Shown one piece after another: positions 41,995-54,225 of a stretch of 64,000 nucleotides of DNA. The DNA is from Marinobacter antarcticus (GTDB taxonomy: Bacteria > Pseudomonadota > Gammaproteobacteria > Pseudomonadales > Oleiphilaceae), in NCBI RefSeq assembly GCF_900142385.1, contig NZ_FRAQ01000002.1, positions 248,001 through 312,000 of the forward strand. The letters run 5' to 3'. The position numbers were made by a program, and so were the translations under genes. Under the pieces are notes generated by a model that had not been told where the DNA came from, searched no databases, and was given only the letters and a program-made list of their open reading frames with translations. Position 1 is the first letter of the stretch. Each line of letters starts with the position of its first letter.

Positions 41995-43269
41995 TTATTT
42001 TTCAGGGTAATCCCGTGCCGGAGAGCCGGTATAAAGCTGGCGCGGACGGCCAATGCGATAGTCGCCGCTGACCATTTCGTTCCAGTGAGAGAACCAGCCA
42101 ATGGTCCTGGACAGGGCAAAGACTACTGTGAACATGGAGGTCGGAATTCCGATTGCCTTGAGGATCAGGCCGGAGTAGAAATCCACGTTCGGATAGAGCT
42201 TGCGCTTGACGAAGTATTCGTCTTCGAGCGCGATCTTCTCAAGGCGCTGGGCAATTCTGAGCAGTGGATCGTTTTCCAGTCCCAGTTCGGTCAGCACTTC
42301 ATGCGCAGTTTCAGCCATTACTTTGGCGCGTGGATCGAAGTTCTTGTATACCCGGTGACCAAAGCCCATGAGGCGGAAGGGGTCGTCCTTGTCCTTGGCT
42401 TTCGCGATGAAGGTATCAATGTTTGATTCATCGCCAATTTCCGCCAGCATATCCAGAACCGCTTCGTTGGCACCTCCATGAGCGGGGCCCCACAGCGCTG
42501 CAATACCAGAAGCTATGCAGGCGTAGGGGTTGGCGCCGGTAGAGCCGGCCAGGCGTACGGTGGAGGTCGACGCGTTCTGCTCGTGATCGGCATGCAGAAT
42601 GAAAATCTTGTCCATAGCATTGGACAGGATAGGGTTGGGTTTGTATTCCTCGCAGGGAACACCAAACATCATCTGCAGGAAGTTCTCGGAGTGGGAGAGG
42701 TCATTCCTGGGATATACAAATGGCTGGCCAATGCTGTATTTGTAGCACCAGGCTGCAATAGTCGGCATCTTGGCAATCAGGCGGTGTGCGGTGATATCGC
42801 GTTGATGTTCGTTGGTAACGTCCATCTGGTCGTGATAAAACGCAGAAAGCGCCCCGACAACGCCGCACATGATGGCCATAGGATGCGCGTCCCGGCGGAA
42901 GCCGTGGAAGAAATTGCGCATCTGGTCGTGCAGCATGGTGTGGTTTTTGATGGTGTCGTGGAACTGTTTGTTTTCTGCTGCGGTAGGCAACTCGCCTTTC
43001 AGCAGCAAATAGCAGACCTCCAGGTAATCTGAGTGCTCTGCGAGCTGCTCAATTGGGTAACCCCGGTGCAGGAGAACGCCGTTTTCACCATCAATGTACG
43101 TGATGGCTGACTCGCAGGCTGCTGTTGAAACAAACCCCGGGTCGTAAGTGAAAACGCCTTGCTGAACTAGGCCTCGTACGTCGATGACGTCAGGGCCAAC
43201 TGTGCCGGAATAAACCGGTAGCTCAATGGACTTGTCCCCCACCGAGAGCGTGGCTTTCCTGTCGGTCAT
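41995..43269 (-). CDS. gltA: Citrate synthase GltA (type I, hexameric class)
   Basis: GltA (424 residues) condenses acetyl-CoA with oxaloacetate. The N-terminus ([20 protein letters not shown]) is the NADH-sensitive type found in gram-negative bacteria. The catalytic histidines and aspartate lie in [35 protein letters not shown] and the C-terminal segment [15 protein letters not shown]. It is transcribed away from sdhCDAB, sharing a 477-bp divergent control region; a strong promoter is at 43357-43384. Confidence 0.98.
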   Translation of the reverse strand: MTDRKATLSVGDKSIELPVYSGTVGPDVIDVRGLVQQGVFTYDPGFVSTAACESAITYIDGENGVLLHRGYPIEQLAEHSDYLEVCYLLLKGELPTAAENKQFHDTIKNHTMLHDQMRNFFHGFRRDAHPMAIMCGVVGALSAFYHDQMDVTNEHQRDITAHRLIAKMPTIAAWCYKYSIGQPFVYPRNDLSHSENFLQMMFGVPCEEYKPNPILSNAMDKIFILHADHEQNASTSTVRLAGSTGANPYACIASGIAALWGPAHGGANEAVLDMLAEIGDESNIDTFIAKAKDKDDPFRLMGFGHRVYKNFDPRAKVMAETAHEVLTELGLENDPLLRIAQRLEKIALEDEYFVKRKLYPNVDFYSGLILKAIGIPTSMFTVVFALSRTIGWFSHWNEMVSGDYRIGRPRQLYTGSPARDYPEK

Positions 43270-43356
43270 AGTGCTCTCCTGTTTATCAGCTTTGGCAGCA
43301 TAGGCTACCTTTATAGTTGCGCGAGAAGGCGCGTATTATCGCAAAACTGGCGGCAA

Positions 43357-43384
43357 AATATAGGGCGTAGGCTTTTTTTGTCAA
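43357..43384 (-). promoter_or_regulatory. gltA promoter
   Basis: Read on the minus strand: TTGACA (43379-43384, perfect), 16-base spacer beginning with an A6 tract, TATATT (43357-43362). The start would be near 43350, about 80 bases before the gene. Confidence 0.75.
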
Positions 43385-43517
43385 TGAAAGAGTGGGGAAA
43401 CCTTATGATGCTGTCCTTGTTGTAAATCAGGGATATCACGAATAATGCGGCTCGGAGCCAGAAAAAGTATTTGTCAATACGCCTTATAGCTTGCTTCACT
43501 GCTGTCTATGCGCTGCT

Positions 43518-43547
43518 TTGACATGGGTTGCGCGTTTGTAATTATAC
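43518..43547 (+). promoter_or_regulatory. sdh promoter P1
   Basis: TTGACA (43518-43523), an 18-base spacer and TTATAC (43542-43547). It overlaps P2. Confidence 0.5.
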
Positions 43548-43564
43548 GGGCGCCTCCTTATAAT
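43536..43564 (+). promoter_or_regulatory. sdh promoter P2
   Basis: TTGTAA (43536-43541), a 17-base spacer and a perfect TATAAT (43559-43564). Its -35 region lies between the hexamers of P1, so the two sites exclude each other for polymerase. Confidence 0.65.
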
Positions 43565-43746
43565 CCGTAGCCCGGAATCGGGGATTCATCTTCATGGGCG
43601 TTTGTTCATAGCAAGCTACCTGGCTGGTGTCCGCCCTCCTGAACCAATCGGCTGTCGATACCGTATCGTACATCCGACCCTTACATACCAACTATCCGCC
43701 ACCGGTTCGCCGGCTCCGCGGAACCAAAAGAGAGTGTGAGAGCGCT

Positions 43747-44124
43747 GTGAATAGTAAACGACCAGTAAATCTCGATCTCGGCAAGTTTCATTTTCCGCTG
43801 CCAGCCATTACGTCCATATTGCACCGCGCAAGCGGCATCATCATTTTTGTTGGTGTTGCATTCATGCTTTATGGACTTCAGCTTTCCCTTTCCGGGGAAG
43901 AAGGCTTCAGTCAGGTCAGTGAATTGCTGAACAGCTTCTTCGCCAAGCTGATTACCTGGGGCATTCTGTCTGCTCTGCTTTACCATCTGGTTGCTGGCAT
44001 CAAGCACCTGCTCATGGACATGGGCATCGGTGAAGAGCTGGAGAGCGGGCGTACGGCCGCGAAGATCACAATTGCAGTTTCCGTCATCCTCATCGTTCTG
44101 GCAGGAGTCTTCGTATGGGCATGA
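43747..44124 (+). CDS. sdhC: Succinate dehydrogenase cytochrome b556 subunit SdhC
   Basis: SdhC (125 residues) is a membrane anchor of complex II that helps bind haem b and ubiquinone. The start VNSKRPVNLDLGKFHFPLPA and the motif TSILHRASGIIIFVG are typical; three membrane helices follow, the second with LLYHLVAGIKHLLMD containing the haem-ligand histidine region. GTG 43747 is chosen because conservation begins there. The stop overlaps sdhD by ten bases. Confidence 0.96.
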   Translation: MNSKRPVNLDLGKFHFPLPAITSILHRASGIIIFVGVAFMLYGLQLSLSGEEGFSQVSELLNSFFAKLITWGILSALLYHLVAGIKHLLMDMGIGEELESGRTAAKITIAVSVILIVLAGVFVWA

Positions 44125-44462
44125 ATAGTGTGACCAATATAGGCCGAAACGGTATCCAGGACTGGCTCATCCAGCGAGTCTCTGCTTACGTATTAGCTTT
44201 CTATACGCTGTTTTTGCTCGGCTTTTTTGTGACAACAGATGTTGATTACCAATCGTGGTCGGCGCTTTTTGATCAGACTTGGTTCAAAATCTTCACGTTG
44301 CTGGCGTTGCTTTCGATCGGTGCTCACGCATGGGTCGGGCTTTGGACAGTTTCTACCGACTACATCAAATCCGCGATGCAGCGTTTTCTCTTTCAGGCAG
44401 CATGCATTCTCGTGATTTTCGTGTATGTGGTCTGGGGCATTCAGATTATTTGGGGGCTTTAA
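44115..44462 (+). CDS. sdhD: Succinate dehydrogenase membrane anchor SdhD
   Basis: SdhD (115 residues) is the second membrane anchor. It has three membrane helices and the characteristic IQDWLIQRVSAYVLAFYTLF and SIGAHAWVGLWTVSTDYIK, with the histidine that binds haem b. ATG 44115 is used; ATG 44121 is an alternative that would remove two residues. A GGGGG stretch inside its end serves as the sdhA ribosome-binding site. Confidence 0.95.
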   Translation: MGMNSVTNIGRNGIQDWLIQRVSAYVLAFYTLFLLGFFVTTDVDYQSWSALFDQTWFKIFTLLALLSIGAHAWVGLWTVSTDYIKSAMQRFLFQAACILVIFVYVVWGIQIIWGL

Positions 44463-44465
44463 TTG

Positions 44466-46238
44466 ATGGCTAATATCAAGACCATGTCATACGACGCGAT
44501 TGTTATCGGTGGCGGTGGTGCCGGTATGCGAGCCGCCCTGCAGTTAACTGAGTCGGGCGTTAAGACAGCGTGCATTACAAAAGTATTTCCTACCCGTTCG
44601 CACACAGTATCTGCCCAGGGTGGTATCACCTGTGCGATCGCAAGTGCTGACCCCAATGATGACTGGCGCTGGCACATGTACGACACCGTCAAGGGGTCTG
44701 ATTACATTGCTGACCAGGACGCGGTTGAATATATGTGTTCAGTCGGGCCTCAGGCGGTTTTTGAGCTTGAGCATATGGGCTTGCCGTTTTCCCGGACCGA
44801 ACAGGGTCGTATCTATCAACGTCCGTTCGGTGGCCAGTCCAAAGGGCCGAATGATTCTACTCAGGCTGCTCGTACTTGTGCTGCTGCAGACCGTACCGGT
44901 CACGCGCTGCTGCACACGCTTTACCAGGCGAACCTCAAAGGTGGCACTACCTTTCTGAACGAGTGGTACGCTGTTGATCTGGTCAAAAACAGCAAAAATG
45001 AAGTTGTTGGTGTTGTTGCGATTGAAATTGAAACCGGTGAAGTGGCGTACATCAAGGCCAAGGCGACGGTTTTAGCAACAGGCGGCGCAGGTCGGATTTA
45101 TGCCTCTACTACCAACGCGCTGATCAACACCGGTGACGGCATTGGCATGGCGCTGCGTGCGGGTTTCCCGATGCAGGACATGGAAATGTGGCAGTTCCAC
45201 CCGACGGGTATCTACGGTGCCGGTACGCTGGTAACGGAAGGGTGCCGGGGTGAGGGTGGTTACCTGATTAACGCCGACGGCGAGCGCTTCATGGAGCGTT
45301 ATGCTCCGAACGCCAAAGATCTGGCTGGACGTGACGTTGTTGCGCGTTCCATGGTTATCGAGATTCTCGAAGGTCGCGGCTGTGGCCCGGACAAGGACCA
45401 CGTTCTACTGAAGTTGGATCACCTGGGTGAAGAAACACTGAACCTGCGCCTGCCAGGCATCTGCGAGTTGGCTCGCACGTTTGCCCACGTGGATCCGGTG
45501 AAAGAGCCGGTTCCGGTTGTGCCAACATGTCATTACATGATGGGTGGCATTCCTACAAATGTAGGTGGTCAGGCGCTGACCCAGGACGAAAATGGCAGCG
45601 ATCAGCCGATCCCGGGCCTGTTTGCCTGTGGTGAAGCGGCGTGTGTTTCTGTTCACGGCGCAAACCGGCTTGGTGGCAACTCACTGCTGGATCTCGTTGT
45701 TTTCGGACGTGCAGCCGGCCTTCACATTGAAGAGCAGTTGCGCGGTGGTTTTGTGACAGATGGTGCAACTGATGAGGATATCAAGCGTGCCATGGCGCGT
45801 CTGGATCGTCTGAACAGTGCATCGGAAGGTGAAAGTGTTGCCGACGTTCGCAAGGATCTCCAGAACTGCATGCAGCTTTATTTCGGTGTTTTCCGTGACG
45901 GCAAGAGCATGGAAGAAGGTCTGAGAAAGCTGGAAGCAATTGGCGAGCGTGTGCGTAACACCAAGCTGACCGATACCAGTAATGCCTTCAACACTGCACG
46001 TATCGAAGCCCTCGAGCTCGATAACTTGTATGAAGTGGCTCAGGCTACCGCAATTTCCGCGAATGAGCGTAAAGAGAGCCGCGGCGCTCACGCCCGTAAC
46101 GACTTCACCGAGCGTGATGACGAGAACTGGCTGAAGCACTCTCTCTACTTCCCGCTGGACAAGCGTATCGGCAAACGCGCTGTAAACTTCTCGCCGAAGA
46201 CAGTTGATACCTTCCAGCCGAAAATCCGGACTTATTAA
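44466..46238 (+). CDS. sdhA: Succinate dehydrogenase flavoprotein SdhA
   Basis: SdhA (590 residues) oxidises succinate to fumarate with covalently bound FAD. The dinucleotide motif [17 protein letters not shown], the flavinylated histidine in [14 protein letters not shown], and the active-site segments [20 protein letters not shown] and [20 protein letters not shown] are visible. ATG 44466 is chosen over the in-frame TTG three bases before. sdhB follows after 15 bases. Confidence 0.98.
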   Translation: MANIKTMSYDAIVIGGGGAGMRAALQLTESGVKTACITKVFPTRSHTVSAQGGITCAIASADPNDDWRWHMYDTVKGSDYIADQDAVEYMCSVGPQAVFELEHMGLPFSRTEQGRIYQRPFGGQSKGPNDSTQAARTCAAADRTGHALLHTLYQANLKGGTTFLNEWYAVDLVKNSKNEVVGVVAIEIETGEVAYIKAKATVLATGGAGRIYASTTNALINTGDGIGMALRAGFPMQDMEMWQFHPTGIYGAGTLVTEGCRGEGGYLINADGERFMERYAPNAKDLAGRDVVARSMVIEILEGRGCGPDKDHVLLKLDHLGEETLNLRLPGICELARTFAHVDPVKEPVPVVPTCHYMMGGIPTNVGGQALTQDENGSDQPIPGLFACGEAACVSVHGANRLGGNSLLDLVVFGRAAGLHIEEQLRGGFVTDGATDEDIKRAMARLDRLNSASEGESVADVRKDLQNCMQLYFGVFRDGKSMEEGLRKLEAIGERVRNTKLTDTSNAFNTARIEALELDNLYEVAQATAISANERKESRGAHARNDFTERDDENWLKHSLYFPLDKRIGKRAVNFSPKTVDTFQPKIRTY

Positions 46239-46253
46239 AGGGGGACGTACACT

Positions 46254-46958
46254 ATGTTGGTAAGCCTTTACCGTTATAACCCGGAAACTGACAACGCCCC
46301 TTATATGCAGGACGTCGATGTCGAGCTTCCGGCTGGCAAGGATCTGATGGTCCTTGATGTGCTTAATCTCATTAAAGAGAAAGATTCATCAATGGCCTAT
46401 CGCCGTTCATGCCGTGAAGGTGTATGCGGCTCTGACGGCATGAACATGAACGGCAAGAACGGCTTGGCGTGTATCACGCCGATGTCCCAGGTCGTCAAGA
46501 ATGACAAGCTGGTATTACGCCCGCTGCCAGGCCTGCCGGTTATCCGCGATCTGGTCGTCGACATGAGCCTTTTCTACAAGCAGTATGAAAAGGTGATGCC
46601 TTACCTGGTTAACGACAAGCCGGCGCCCGCCATTGAGCGACTGCAGTCACCGGAGGACCGCGAAAAGCTGGATGGCCTGTACGAGTGCATTCTCTGTGCT
46701 TGCTGTTCAACGTCCTGCCCGTCGTTCTGGTGGAACCCGGACAAGTTTATTGGACCGGCTGGACTGCTGCAGGCCTACCGCTTCCTCGCGGACAGCCGTG
46801 ATACCGCTCAGGCAGAGCGCCTTGCCGATCTCGACGATCCGTTCAGCGTTTTCCGTTGCAGAGGCATCATGAACTGTGTCAGCGTTTGTCCGAAAGGCCT
46901 TAACCCCACAAGGGCCATCGGTCATATCCGTAATCTTCTGCTGCATCGGGCGACTTAA
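46254..46958 (+). CDS. sdhB: Succinate dehydrogenase iron-sulfur subunit SdhB
   Basis: SdhB (234 residues) passes electrons from FAD to quinone through three clusters. [2Fe-2S] ligands are in SCREGVCGSDGMNMNGKNGL plus the later ACITPM; [4Fe-4S] and [3Fe-4S] ligands are in CILCACCSTSCPSFWWNPD and CRGIMNCVSVCPKGLNP. It completes sdhCDAB; a stem-loop and a 315-bp gap separate it from sucA. Confidence 0.98.
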   Translation: MLVSLYRYNPETDNAPYMQDVDVELPAGKDLMVLDVLNLIKEKDSSMAYRRSCREGVCGSDGMNMNGKNGLACITPMSQVVKNDKLVLRPLPGLPVIRDLVVDMSLFYKQYEKVMPYLVNDKPAPAIERLQSPEDREKLDGLYECILCACCSTSCPSFWWNPDKFIGPAGLLQAYRFLADSRDTAQAERLADLDDPFSVFRCRGIMNCVSVCPKGLNPTRAIGHIRNLLLHRAT

Positions 46959-47273
46959 GCAGCAAAATTGCAGACAGACGCTATACTGATCTGATCAGGT
47001 TGGAACCCGGAAGGCCTCGCGTATATGCGGGGCCTTCAACCAAAGGCTTATAGTCAATGGTCTTACCCGGGTGCACACTACGCAAGCCGTGGCGGGAACT
47101 CATCATGTTTTCCTTCGGTTTTGCTGAGTACAAAAAAATCATTGGGGAACGGAAAACATCCGTGTTGGGCGTGGTTGCCACAGTCGATCCCGTAAAAACC
47201 CGTATTGACTGATAATTACCCCTGGCCGACCATACCGGGCTCCCCCGCACCAGCCCAAGGTGAGCTAGTCAAA
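46959..47273. other. sdhB-sucA gap with a stem-loop
   Basis: This 315-bp gap has no clear promoter. It holds the stem-loop at 47010-47037 and a possible 35-residue ORF (47105-47212, start MFSFGFAEYKKII) preceded by GCGGGA, which I cannot confirm as a gene. sucA may be read through from sdh as in related bacteria. Confidence 0.5.
47010..47037 (+). other. Stem-loop downstream of sdhB
   Basis: GAAGGCCTCGC and GCGGGGCCTTC pair over 11 bp (one wobble) around GTATAT. No T run follows, so it may be an attenuator, processing site or mRNA stabiliser between sdhB and sucA rather than a full terminator. Confidence 0.6.
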
Positions 47274-50111
47274 ATGCAAGAAAGCATCATGGAGCAGTTA
47301 TGGCAGACTTCCCACTTGCAGGGTGGAAATCTGGCCTATGTTGAACAGCTTTTTGAAACCTACCTGACAGACCCTAATGCCGTTCCCGAAGAGTGGCGCA
47401 GTTATTTTGACAAGCTTCCGAGCGTTGACGGCTATCAAGGCCGTGATGTCATTCACTCTTCGATCCGCGAGCAGTTTGAGCACATATCCCGCAATCAGCG
47501 TTTTCTCGCGAATAACGGCGTGCCTGTCAGTGCAACGTCGGATGCTGATAAAAAGCAGATCCGTGTTCTCCAGTTAATCAATGGCTATCGCTTCCGCGGT
47601 CATCAGGAAGCAAAGCTTGATCCTCTCGGTGTCTGGCAGCGTCCGAAAGTAGAGGATCTTGATCCGTCTTTTCATGACTTGTCAGAATCTGACCGGGATC
47701 TGGAGTTCCAGACCGGCTCCCTGAGCTTCGGCTCTGAAACCATGAAGCTCGGCGATATTGTCGACGGACTGCGGCAGACATACTGCGGTAGCATCGGCGC
47801 CGAATATATGCATATAGTTGATACCCGCATTAAACGCTGGTTTCAGCAGCGCATGGAGCCTGTTCGCTCTGAACCCGGTTATGAATCCAATACCCGCAAA
47901 CATATTCTGGAACGCCTCACGGCGGCTGAAGGCCTGGAAAAATATCTTGGTTCCCGTTACCCGGGCGTCAAGCGTTTCGGGCTTGAAGGTGCAGAAAGCC
48001 TTATTCCCTGCATGGACGAATTGATCCAGCGCGCAGGCCATTATGGCGCCAAGGAAATTGTATTGGGTATGGCCCACCGCGGCCGTCTGAACATCCTGGT
48101 AAATACCCTGGGCAAGAACCCCAAGGAATTGTTTGACGAATTTGAGGGTAAGAGGCTAGCCGATTCAGGCTCCGGTGACGTCAAATATCACCAGGGCTTC
48201 TCATCCAACGTAATGACGGATCGTGGTGAAATACACCTTGCGATGGCGTTCAACCCGTCGCACCTGGAAATAGTATCTCCGGTGGTGGAAGGTTCAGTGC
48301 GTGCCCGTCAGACCCGTCGCAAAGACAACGAAGGTAATCAGGTGGTGCCGGTCATCATGCACGGTGATGCTGCGTTTGCGGGTCAGGGCGTCGTCATGGA
48401 AACCTTCCAGATGTCCCAGACCCGTGGTTTCGGCGTGGGCGGTACTATCCACATCGTTATCAATAATCAGGTCGGCTTCACTACCAGCAGGCAGGAAGAC
48501 GCCCGCTCCACGGAGTACTGTACTGACGTCGCAAAAATGGTTCACGCGCCGATACTCCACGTGAACGCCGACGATCCTGAGGCAGTTGTGTTTGTGACCC
48601 AGATGGCGATGGACTATCGTAACGAATTCAAGGGTGACATTGTTATAGATCTGGTTTGCTATCGTCGTCGGGGGCATAACGAAGCCGACGAGCCTGCTGC
48701 AACCCAGCCGGTGATGTACGAGAAGATTCGTAAACTGAAGACCACGCGTACTCTTTACGCGGATAAGTTGATCGCTGCCGGCGTGATTACCGAAGATGAA
48801 TCCAAGCAGATGGAAAACGACTACCGTGACGCGCTCGATAACGGTGAACACGTGGTCAAATCTCTTGTGAAAGAACCAAACAAGGATCTGTACGTTGACT
48901 GGACGCCTCATATTGGCCATGAGTGGACGGCCAAGTGTAAATCCAGTGTTGCGCTGAAAACGATTCAGAGGCTGGGCAAAAAGCTGACCCAGGTTCCTGA
49001 AGGGTTCAGCGTTCAGCGTCAGGTTTCCAAGATCGTTTCCGATCGCGAGAAAATGACAGCAGGGGCGCTACCCATCAATTGGGGCTACGGCGAAATTATG
49101 GCTTATGCCACTCTGCTCAACGAAGGACATCCGATCCGGCTCACCGGTCAGGATGTGGGGCGTGGAACCTTCTCTCACCGGCATGCGGTGCTGCACAACC
49201 AGAAGGATGGCTCCAGGCACATCGCGCTGGCTCAGCTTTCCGAGAAACAGCCGAAGTTTGAAATATACGATTCGCTGTTGTCTGAAGAAGCCGTGATGGC
49301 GTTTGAATACGGGTATTCAACGACCACACCGGATACGCTTGTGGTCTGGGAAGCCCAGTTTGGCGATTTCGCTAACGGCGCCCAGGTTGTTATCGATCAA
49401 TTCCTCACAAGTGGTGAGCATAAGTGGGGGCGCCTGTGTGGGTTGACCCTGCTTTTGCCGCACGGCTATGAAGGGCAGGGTCCTGAGCACAGTTCTGCGC
49501 GCCTTGAGCGTTTTCTGCAGCTGTCAGCAGAACAGAATATTCAGGTGTGTGTGCCGACGACGCCATCCCAGGTCTTCCACATGTTGCGTCGTCAGGTGAA
49601 GCGTCCGCTGCGTAAGCCGCTGATAGCCATCACGCCCAAGAGTCTTCTGCGTCACAAAGAAGCAACCTCAAATCTGGATGACCTGACCTCCGGCACGTTC
49701 CAGACCGTTCTTTCCGAGAAAGAACTGCCGGACGCCAAGAAAGTCACCCGGGTTATTCTTTGCAGCGGCAAGGTCTTCTTTGACCTGTTGGAAAAGAAGA
49801 AAACCGACGAGCGTGATGATGTTGCCATTGTGCGCATTGAGCAACTCTATCCGTTCCCCGGCGAAGATCTGGATGAAACTCTGGCCCAGTACGTAAAGCT
49901 GAAACACGTGGTGTGGTGTCAGGAAGAGCCTATGAACCAGGGTGCCTGGTATTGCAGTCAGCATCACATGCGTAATGCGCTACAACGGCTGAACCCCAAG
50001 CTTAATCTTCAGTACGCCGGTCGTGATGCTTCTGCTGCCCCGGCAGCAGGTCATATGTCTGTCCATATTGAGCAGCAGAAAAAACTTGTTAATGATGCGT
50101 TTGAAATCTGA
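47274..50111 (+). CDS. sucA: 2-oxoglutarate dehydrogenase E1 component SucA
   Basis: SucA (945 residues) is the thiamine-diphosphate E1 of the 2-oxoglutarate dehydrogenase complex. The start MQESIMEQLWQTSHLQGGN fits Pseudomonas SucA; an upstream in-frame start at 47205 adds non-conserved residues. Landmarks are VLGMAHRGRLNILVNTLGKN, HGDAAFAGQGVVMETFQMSQ, VGGTIHIVINNQVGFTTS and the cofactor region near RLTGQDVGRGTFSHRHAVLH and PHGYEGQGPEHSSARLERFL. sucB follows after 25 bases. Confidence 0.98.
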   Translation: MQESIMEQLWQTSHLQGGNLAYVEQLFETYLTDPNAVPEEWRSYFDKLPSVDGYQGRDVIHSSIREQFEHISRNQRFLANNGVPVSATSDADKKQIRVLQLINGYRFRGHQEAKLDPLGVWQRPKVEDLDPSFHDLSESDRDLEFQTGSLSFGSETMKLGDIVDGLRQTYCGSIGAEYMHIVDTRIKRWFQQRMEPVRSEPGYESNTRKHILERLTAAEGLEKYLGSRYPGVKRFGLEGAESLIPCMDELIQRAGHYGAKEIVLGMAHRGRLNILVNTLGKNPKELFDEFEGKRLADSGSGDVKYHQGFSSNVMTDRGEIHLAMAFNPSHLEIVSPVVEGSVRARQTRRKDNEGNQVVPVIMHGDAAFAGQGVVMETFQMSQTRGFGVGGTIHIVINNQVGFTTSRQEDARSTEYCTDVAKMVHAPILHVNADDPEAVVFVTQMAMDYRNEFKGDIVIDLVCYRRRGHNEADEPAATQPVMYEKIRKLKTTRTLYADKLIAAGVITEDESKQMENDYRDALDNGEHVVKSLVKEPNKDLYVDWTPHIGHEWTAKCKSSVALKTIQRLGKKLTQVPEGFSVQRQVSKIVSDREKMTAGALPINWGYGEIMAYATLLNEGHPIRLTGQDVGRGTFSHRHAVLHNQKDGSRHIALAQLSEKQPKFEIYDSLLSEEAVMAFEYGYSTTTPDTLVVWEAQFGDFANGAQVVIDQFLTSGEHKWGRLCGLTLLLPHGYEGQGPEHSSARLERFLQLSAEQNIQVCVPTTPSQVFHMLRRQVKRPLRKPLIAITPKSLLRHKEATSNLDDLTSGTFQTVLSEKELPDAKKVTRVILCSGKVFFDLLEKKKTDERDDVAIVRIEQLYPFPGEDLDETLAQYVKLKHVVWCQEEPMNQGAWYCSQHHMRNALQRLNPKLNLQYAGRDASAAPAAGHMSVHIEQQKKLVNDAFEI

Positions 50112-50136
50112 CGAGCTACCGAACTAAGGAACTGTA

Positions 50137-51384
50137 ATGTCTACTGAGATTAAAGCACCCGTTTTCCCGGAGTCGGTCGCAGAGGGTACCGTCGCGACTT
50201 GGCATAAGCAGCCTGGCGAAGCCTGTTCACGTGATGACCTGATTGTCGATATTGAAACCGACAAGGTGGTCCTTGAGGTGGTAGCGCCAGCTGACGGCGT
50301 GATTGAGGAGATCATCAAAGGCGAAGGTGACACCGTGGAAAGCGGTGAAGTTGTCGGCACATTTAAAAAAGGTGCTGTGGGCGATACCGGCTCTGCCGAC
50401 AGCAAAGACAGTAAAGAAAGCAACGACAGTAAAGCCGACGCCGACAAGGACGAAGCCAAGGCTGAGCAAAGCCAGAGTTCTGACGACGCTATCCTCAGTC
50501 CGGCCGCGCGCAAGCTGGCCAACGAGAATAGTGTCGATCCGGGTTCCGTGAAGGGCACTGGAAAAGACGGTCGCGTGACAAAAGAAGACGTTCAGAATCA
50601 TGTGGATAGCGCTAAGTCTTCGGGTGGTTCCTCGAAGGCTGCGACACCGGCTGCGATGCCTGAGGTCAATGTTTCTGCAGGTGAGCGCATAGAAAAACGT
50701 GTACCCATGACACGCCTGCGCGCCAGCATCGCCAAACGTCTGGTGAATGCCCAGCAAACCGCAGCCATGCTGACGACCTTCAATGAGGTCGACATGGGCC
50801 CCATTATGGAGCTGCGTAAGCAATACCAAGAAAGCTTTGTGAAGCGTCACGATATTAAGCTGGGCTTTATGTCTTTCTTTGCCAAAGCTGCAACCGAAGC
50901 GCTTAAACGCTTCCCTGCGGTTAATGCCTCTATCGACAGTAACGATATGGTGTACCACGGCTATCAGGACATCGGTGTGGCTGTGTCTACCGAGCGTGGT
51001 CTGGTGGTTCCGGTCATCCGTGATGTTGATGCATTGGGCCTTGCTGATATCGAGAAGAAGATTGTTGAATACGGCACCAAAGCAAAAGGTGGCAAGCTTT
51101 CAATTGATGATATGACCGGTGGTACCTTCACCATTACCAATGGCGGTATTTTTGGATCGCTTATTTCCACGCCGATCCTTAATCCACCGCAGACGGCTAT
51201 TCTGGGTATGCACAAAATTCAGGAGCGCCCGATGGCGGTCAATGGCAAGGTGGAAATCCGTCCAATGATGTACCTTGCGTTGTCCTATGACCATCGTATG
51301 GTCGATGGCAAGGAGGCGGTGCAGTTCCTTGTCGCCATCAAGGAAATGCTCGAGGACCCGGCGCGTATTCTGCTGGACGTCTGA
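50137..51384 (+). CDS. sucB: 2-oxoglutarate dehydrogenase E2, dihydrolipoyl succinyltransferase SucB
   Basis: SucB (415 residues) is the E2 core. An N-terminal lipoyl domain carries the lipoyl lysine in [18 protein letters not shown] (about residue 43); an acidic Ser/Lys/Asp repeat linker follows (about 90-115), then the E3-binding domain ([20 protein letters not shown]) and the catalytic acyltransferase with [18 protein letters not shown]. One lipoyl domain is the usual number for this E2. Confidence 0.98.
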   Translation: MSTEIKAPVFPESVAEGTVATWHKQPGEACSRDDLIVDIETDKVVLEVVAPADGVIEEIIKGEGDTVESGEVVGTFKKGAVGDTGSADSKDSKESNDSKADADKDEAKAEQSQSSDDAILSPAARKLANENSVDPGSVKGTGKDGRVTKEDVQNHVDSAKSSGGSSKAATPAAMPEVNVSAGERIEKRVPMTRLRASIAKRLVNAQQTAAMLTTFNEVDMGPIMELRKQYQESFVKRHDIKLGFMSFFAKAATEALKRFPAVNASIDSNDMVYHGYQDIGVAVSTERGLVVPVIRDVDALGLADIEKKIVEYGTKAKGGKLSIDDMTGGTFTITNGGIFGSLISTPILNPPQTAILGMHKIQERPMAVNGKVEIRPMMYLALSYDHRMVDGKEAVQFLVAIKEMLEDPARILLDV

Positions 51385-51389
51385 GCTGA

Positions 51390-52862
<1,473 letters not shown>

Positions 52863-52878
52863 CGCAGACCAGGAAGCA

Positions 52879-52903
52879 GGGGCGCCCGTGATGGCGCCCC
52901 TTT
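52879..52903 (+). terminator. Hairpin after lpd, weak terminator
   Basis: GGGGCGCC and GGCGCCCC form an 8-bp stem with a six-base loop followed by only TTT; partial readthrough into sucCD is likely. Confidence 0.5.
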
Positions 52904-53058
52904 ACCATAAAAACAGCTGATTTCCTGTTGCGATCATGGCGAGCAGAGGTGACCCCCTTCTCGTCGAACCGAATTCGCAGTGAAGACTCTCCGGATGGGG
53001 AGTCGCGGGTTCACTTTCCGTACGTGGTTATCCTTCATCAAAAAGCGGGACACTAACT

Positions 53059-54225
53059 ATGAATTTGCACGAATATCAGGGCAAACAGCTTTTCGCTGAA
53101 TATGGCTTGCCGGTATCACAGGGCATCGCCTGCGATACCCCGGACGAAGCTGTAGCAGCTGCAAAAAAGATTGGCGGCGACAGCTGGGTTGTCAAGGCTC
53201 AGGTTCATGCTGGCGGCCGTGGTAAAGCCGGCGGCGTAAAGCTGGTCAAGAATACCGACGACATCCGCGCGTTTGCAGAAAAGTGGTTGGGTAAGAATCT
53301 GGTTACCTTCCAGACCGACGAGCACGGCCAGCCGGTCAGCAAAATTCTGGTTGAATCCCTGACAGATATCGATCAGGAGTTGTATCTGGGTGCGGTTGTA
53401 GACCGTGGCACTCGCCGTATCGTATTCATGGCTTCCACCGAAGGTGGTGTTGAAATTGAAACGGTTGCGGAAGAAACTCCGGAAAAAATCCTGAAAGCTG
53501 AAATCGATCCGCTGGTTGGCGCACAGCCATACCAGGGTCGCGAACTGGCGTTCAAGCTTGGCCTGGAAGGCAAGCAGATTGGGCAATTCGCCAAGATCTT
53601 TATGGGCCTGGCGAAGTTGTTTGAAGACTACGATCTGGCACTGATGGAAATCAACCCGCTGGTTATCACTCCGGCCGGTGACCTGCACTGCCTGGATGCC
53701 AAGATTGGCGTCGACGGCAACGCACTCTACCGCCAGAAGAAGCTTCAGGCCATGCGTGATCCTTCGCAGGAAGACGCTCGCGAAGCGGAAGCCGCAGCCT
53801 GGGAACTGAACTATGTTGCGCTTGAAGGCAACATTGGCTGCATGGTTAACGGCGCTGGTCTGGCCATGGGTACCATGGACATCATCAAGCTTTCTGGTGG
53901 CCGCCCGGCCAACTTCCTGGACGTTGGCGGCGGAGCGACTAAAGAGCGCGTATCCGAAGCGTTCAAGATCATTTTGTCTGACGACAACGTGCAGGCCGTT
54001 CTGGTGAACATCTTTGGTGGCATCGTTCGTTGCGATATGATCGCCGAGGGTATTATTGGTGCCGTTAAGGAAGTGGGCGTCAAGGTTCCTGTGGTTGTGC
54101 GCCTCGAAGGTAACAACGCGGAGAAGGGCACCAAGGTACTCGCCGAAAGTGGCCTTAACATTATCGCCGCCACTAGTCTGGCGGATGCTGCAGAGCAAGT
54201 CGTTAAAGCCGCAGGGGGTAAATAA
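53059..54225 (+). CDS. sucC: Succinyl-CoA synthetase beta subunit SucC
   Basis: SucC (388 residues) binds the nucleotide through an ATP-grasp domain and forms the enzyme with SucD. Landmarks are [60 protein letters not shown] and [20 protein letters not shown]. The stop and the sucD start overlap by one base (TAATG), giving coupled translation in equal amounts. Confidence 0.98.
   Translation: MNLHEYQGKQLFAEYGLPVSQGIACDTPDEAVAAAKKIGGDSWVVKAQVHAGGRGKAGGVKLVKNTDDIRAFAEKWLGKNLVTFQTDEHGQPVSKILVESLTDIDQELYLGAVVDRGTRRIVFMASTEGGVEIETVAEETPEKILKAEIDPLVGAQPYQGRELAFKLGLEGKQIGQFAKIFMGLAKLFEDYDLALMEINPLVITPAGDLHCLDAKIGVDGNALYRQKKLQAMRDPSQEDAREAEAAAWELNYVALEGNIGCMVNGAGLAMGTMDIIKLSGGRPANFLDVGGGATKERVSEAFKIILSDDNVQAVLVNIFGGIVRCDMIAEGIIGAVKEVGVKVPVVVRLEGNNAEKGTKVLAESGLNIIAATSLADAAEQVVKAAGGK

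Larger units (their letters stand above)
43270..43746. other. Divergent gltA-sdhC control region
   Basis: The 477-bp interval has no convincing gene. It holds a minus-strand promoter for gltA and two overlapping plus-strand promoters for sdhC (entered separately), leaving an sdh leader of about 180 bases. An upstream in-frame extension of sdhC from 43627 adds 40 unlike-SdhC residues and is not accepted. Confidence 0.6.

Noticed and set aside
43627-43746. Longer SdhC or a separate small gene before sdhC
   Set aside because: The extra 40 residues are unlike SdhC and contain no start with a ribosome-binding site; conserved sequence begins at GTG 43747.
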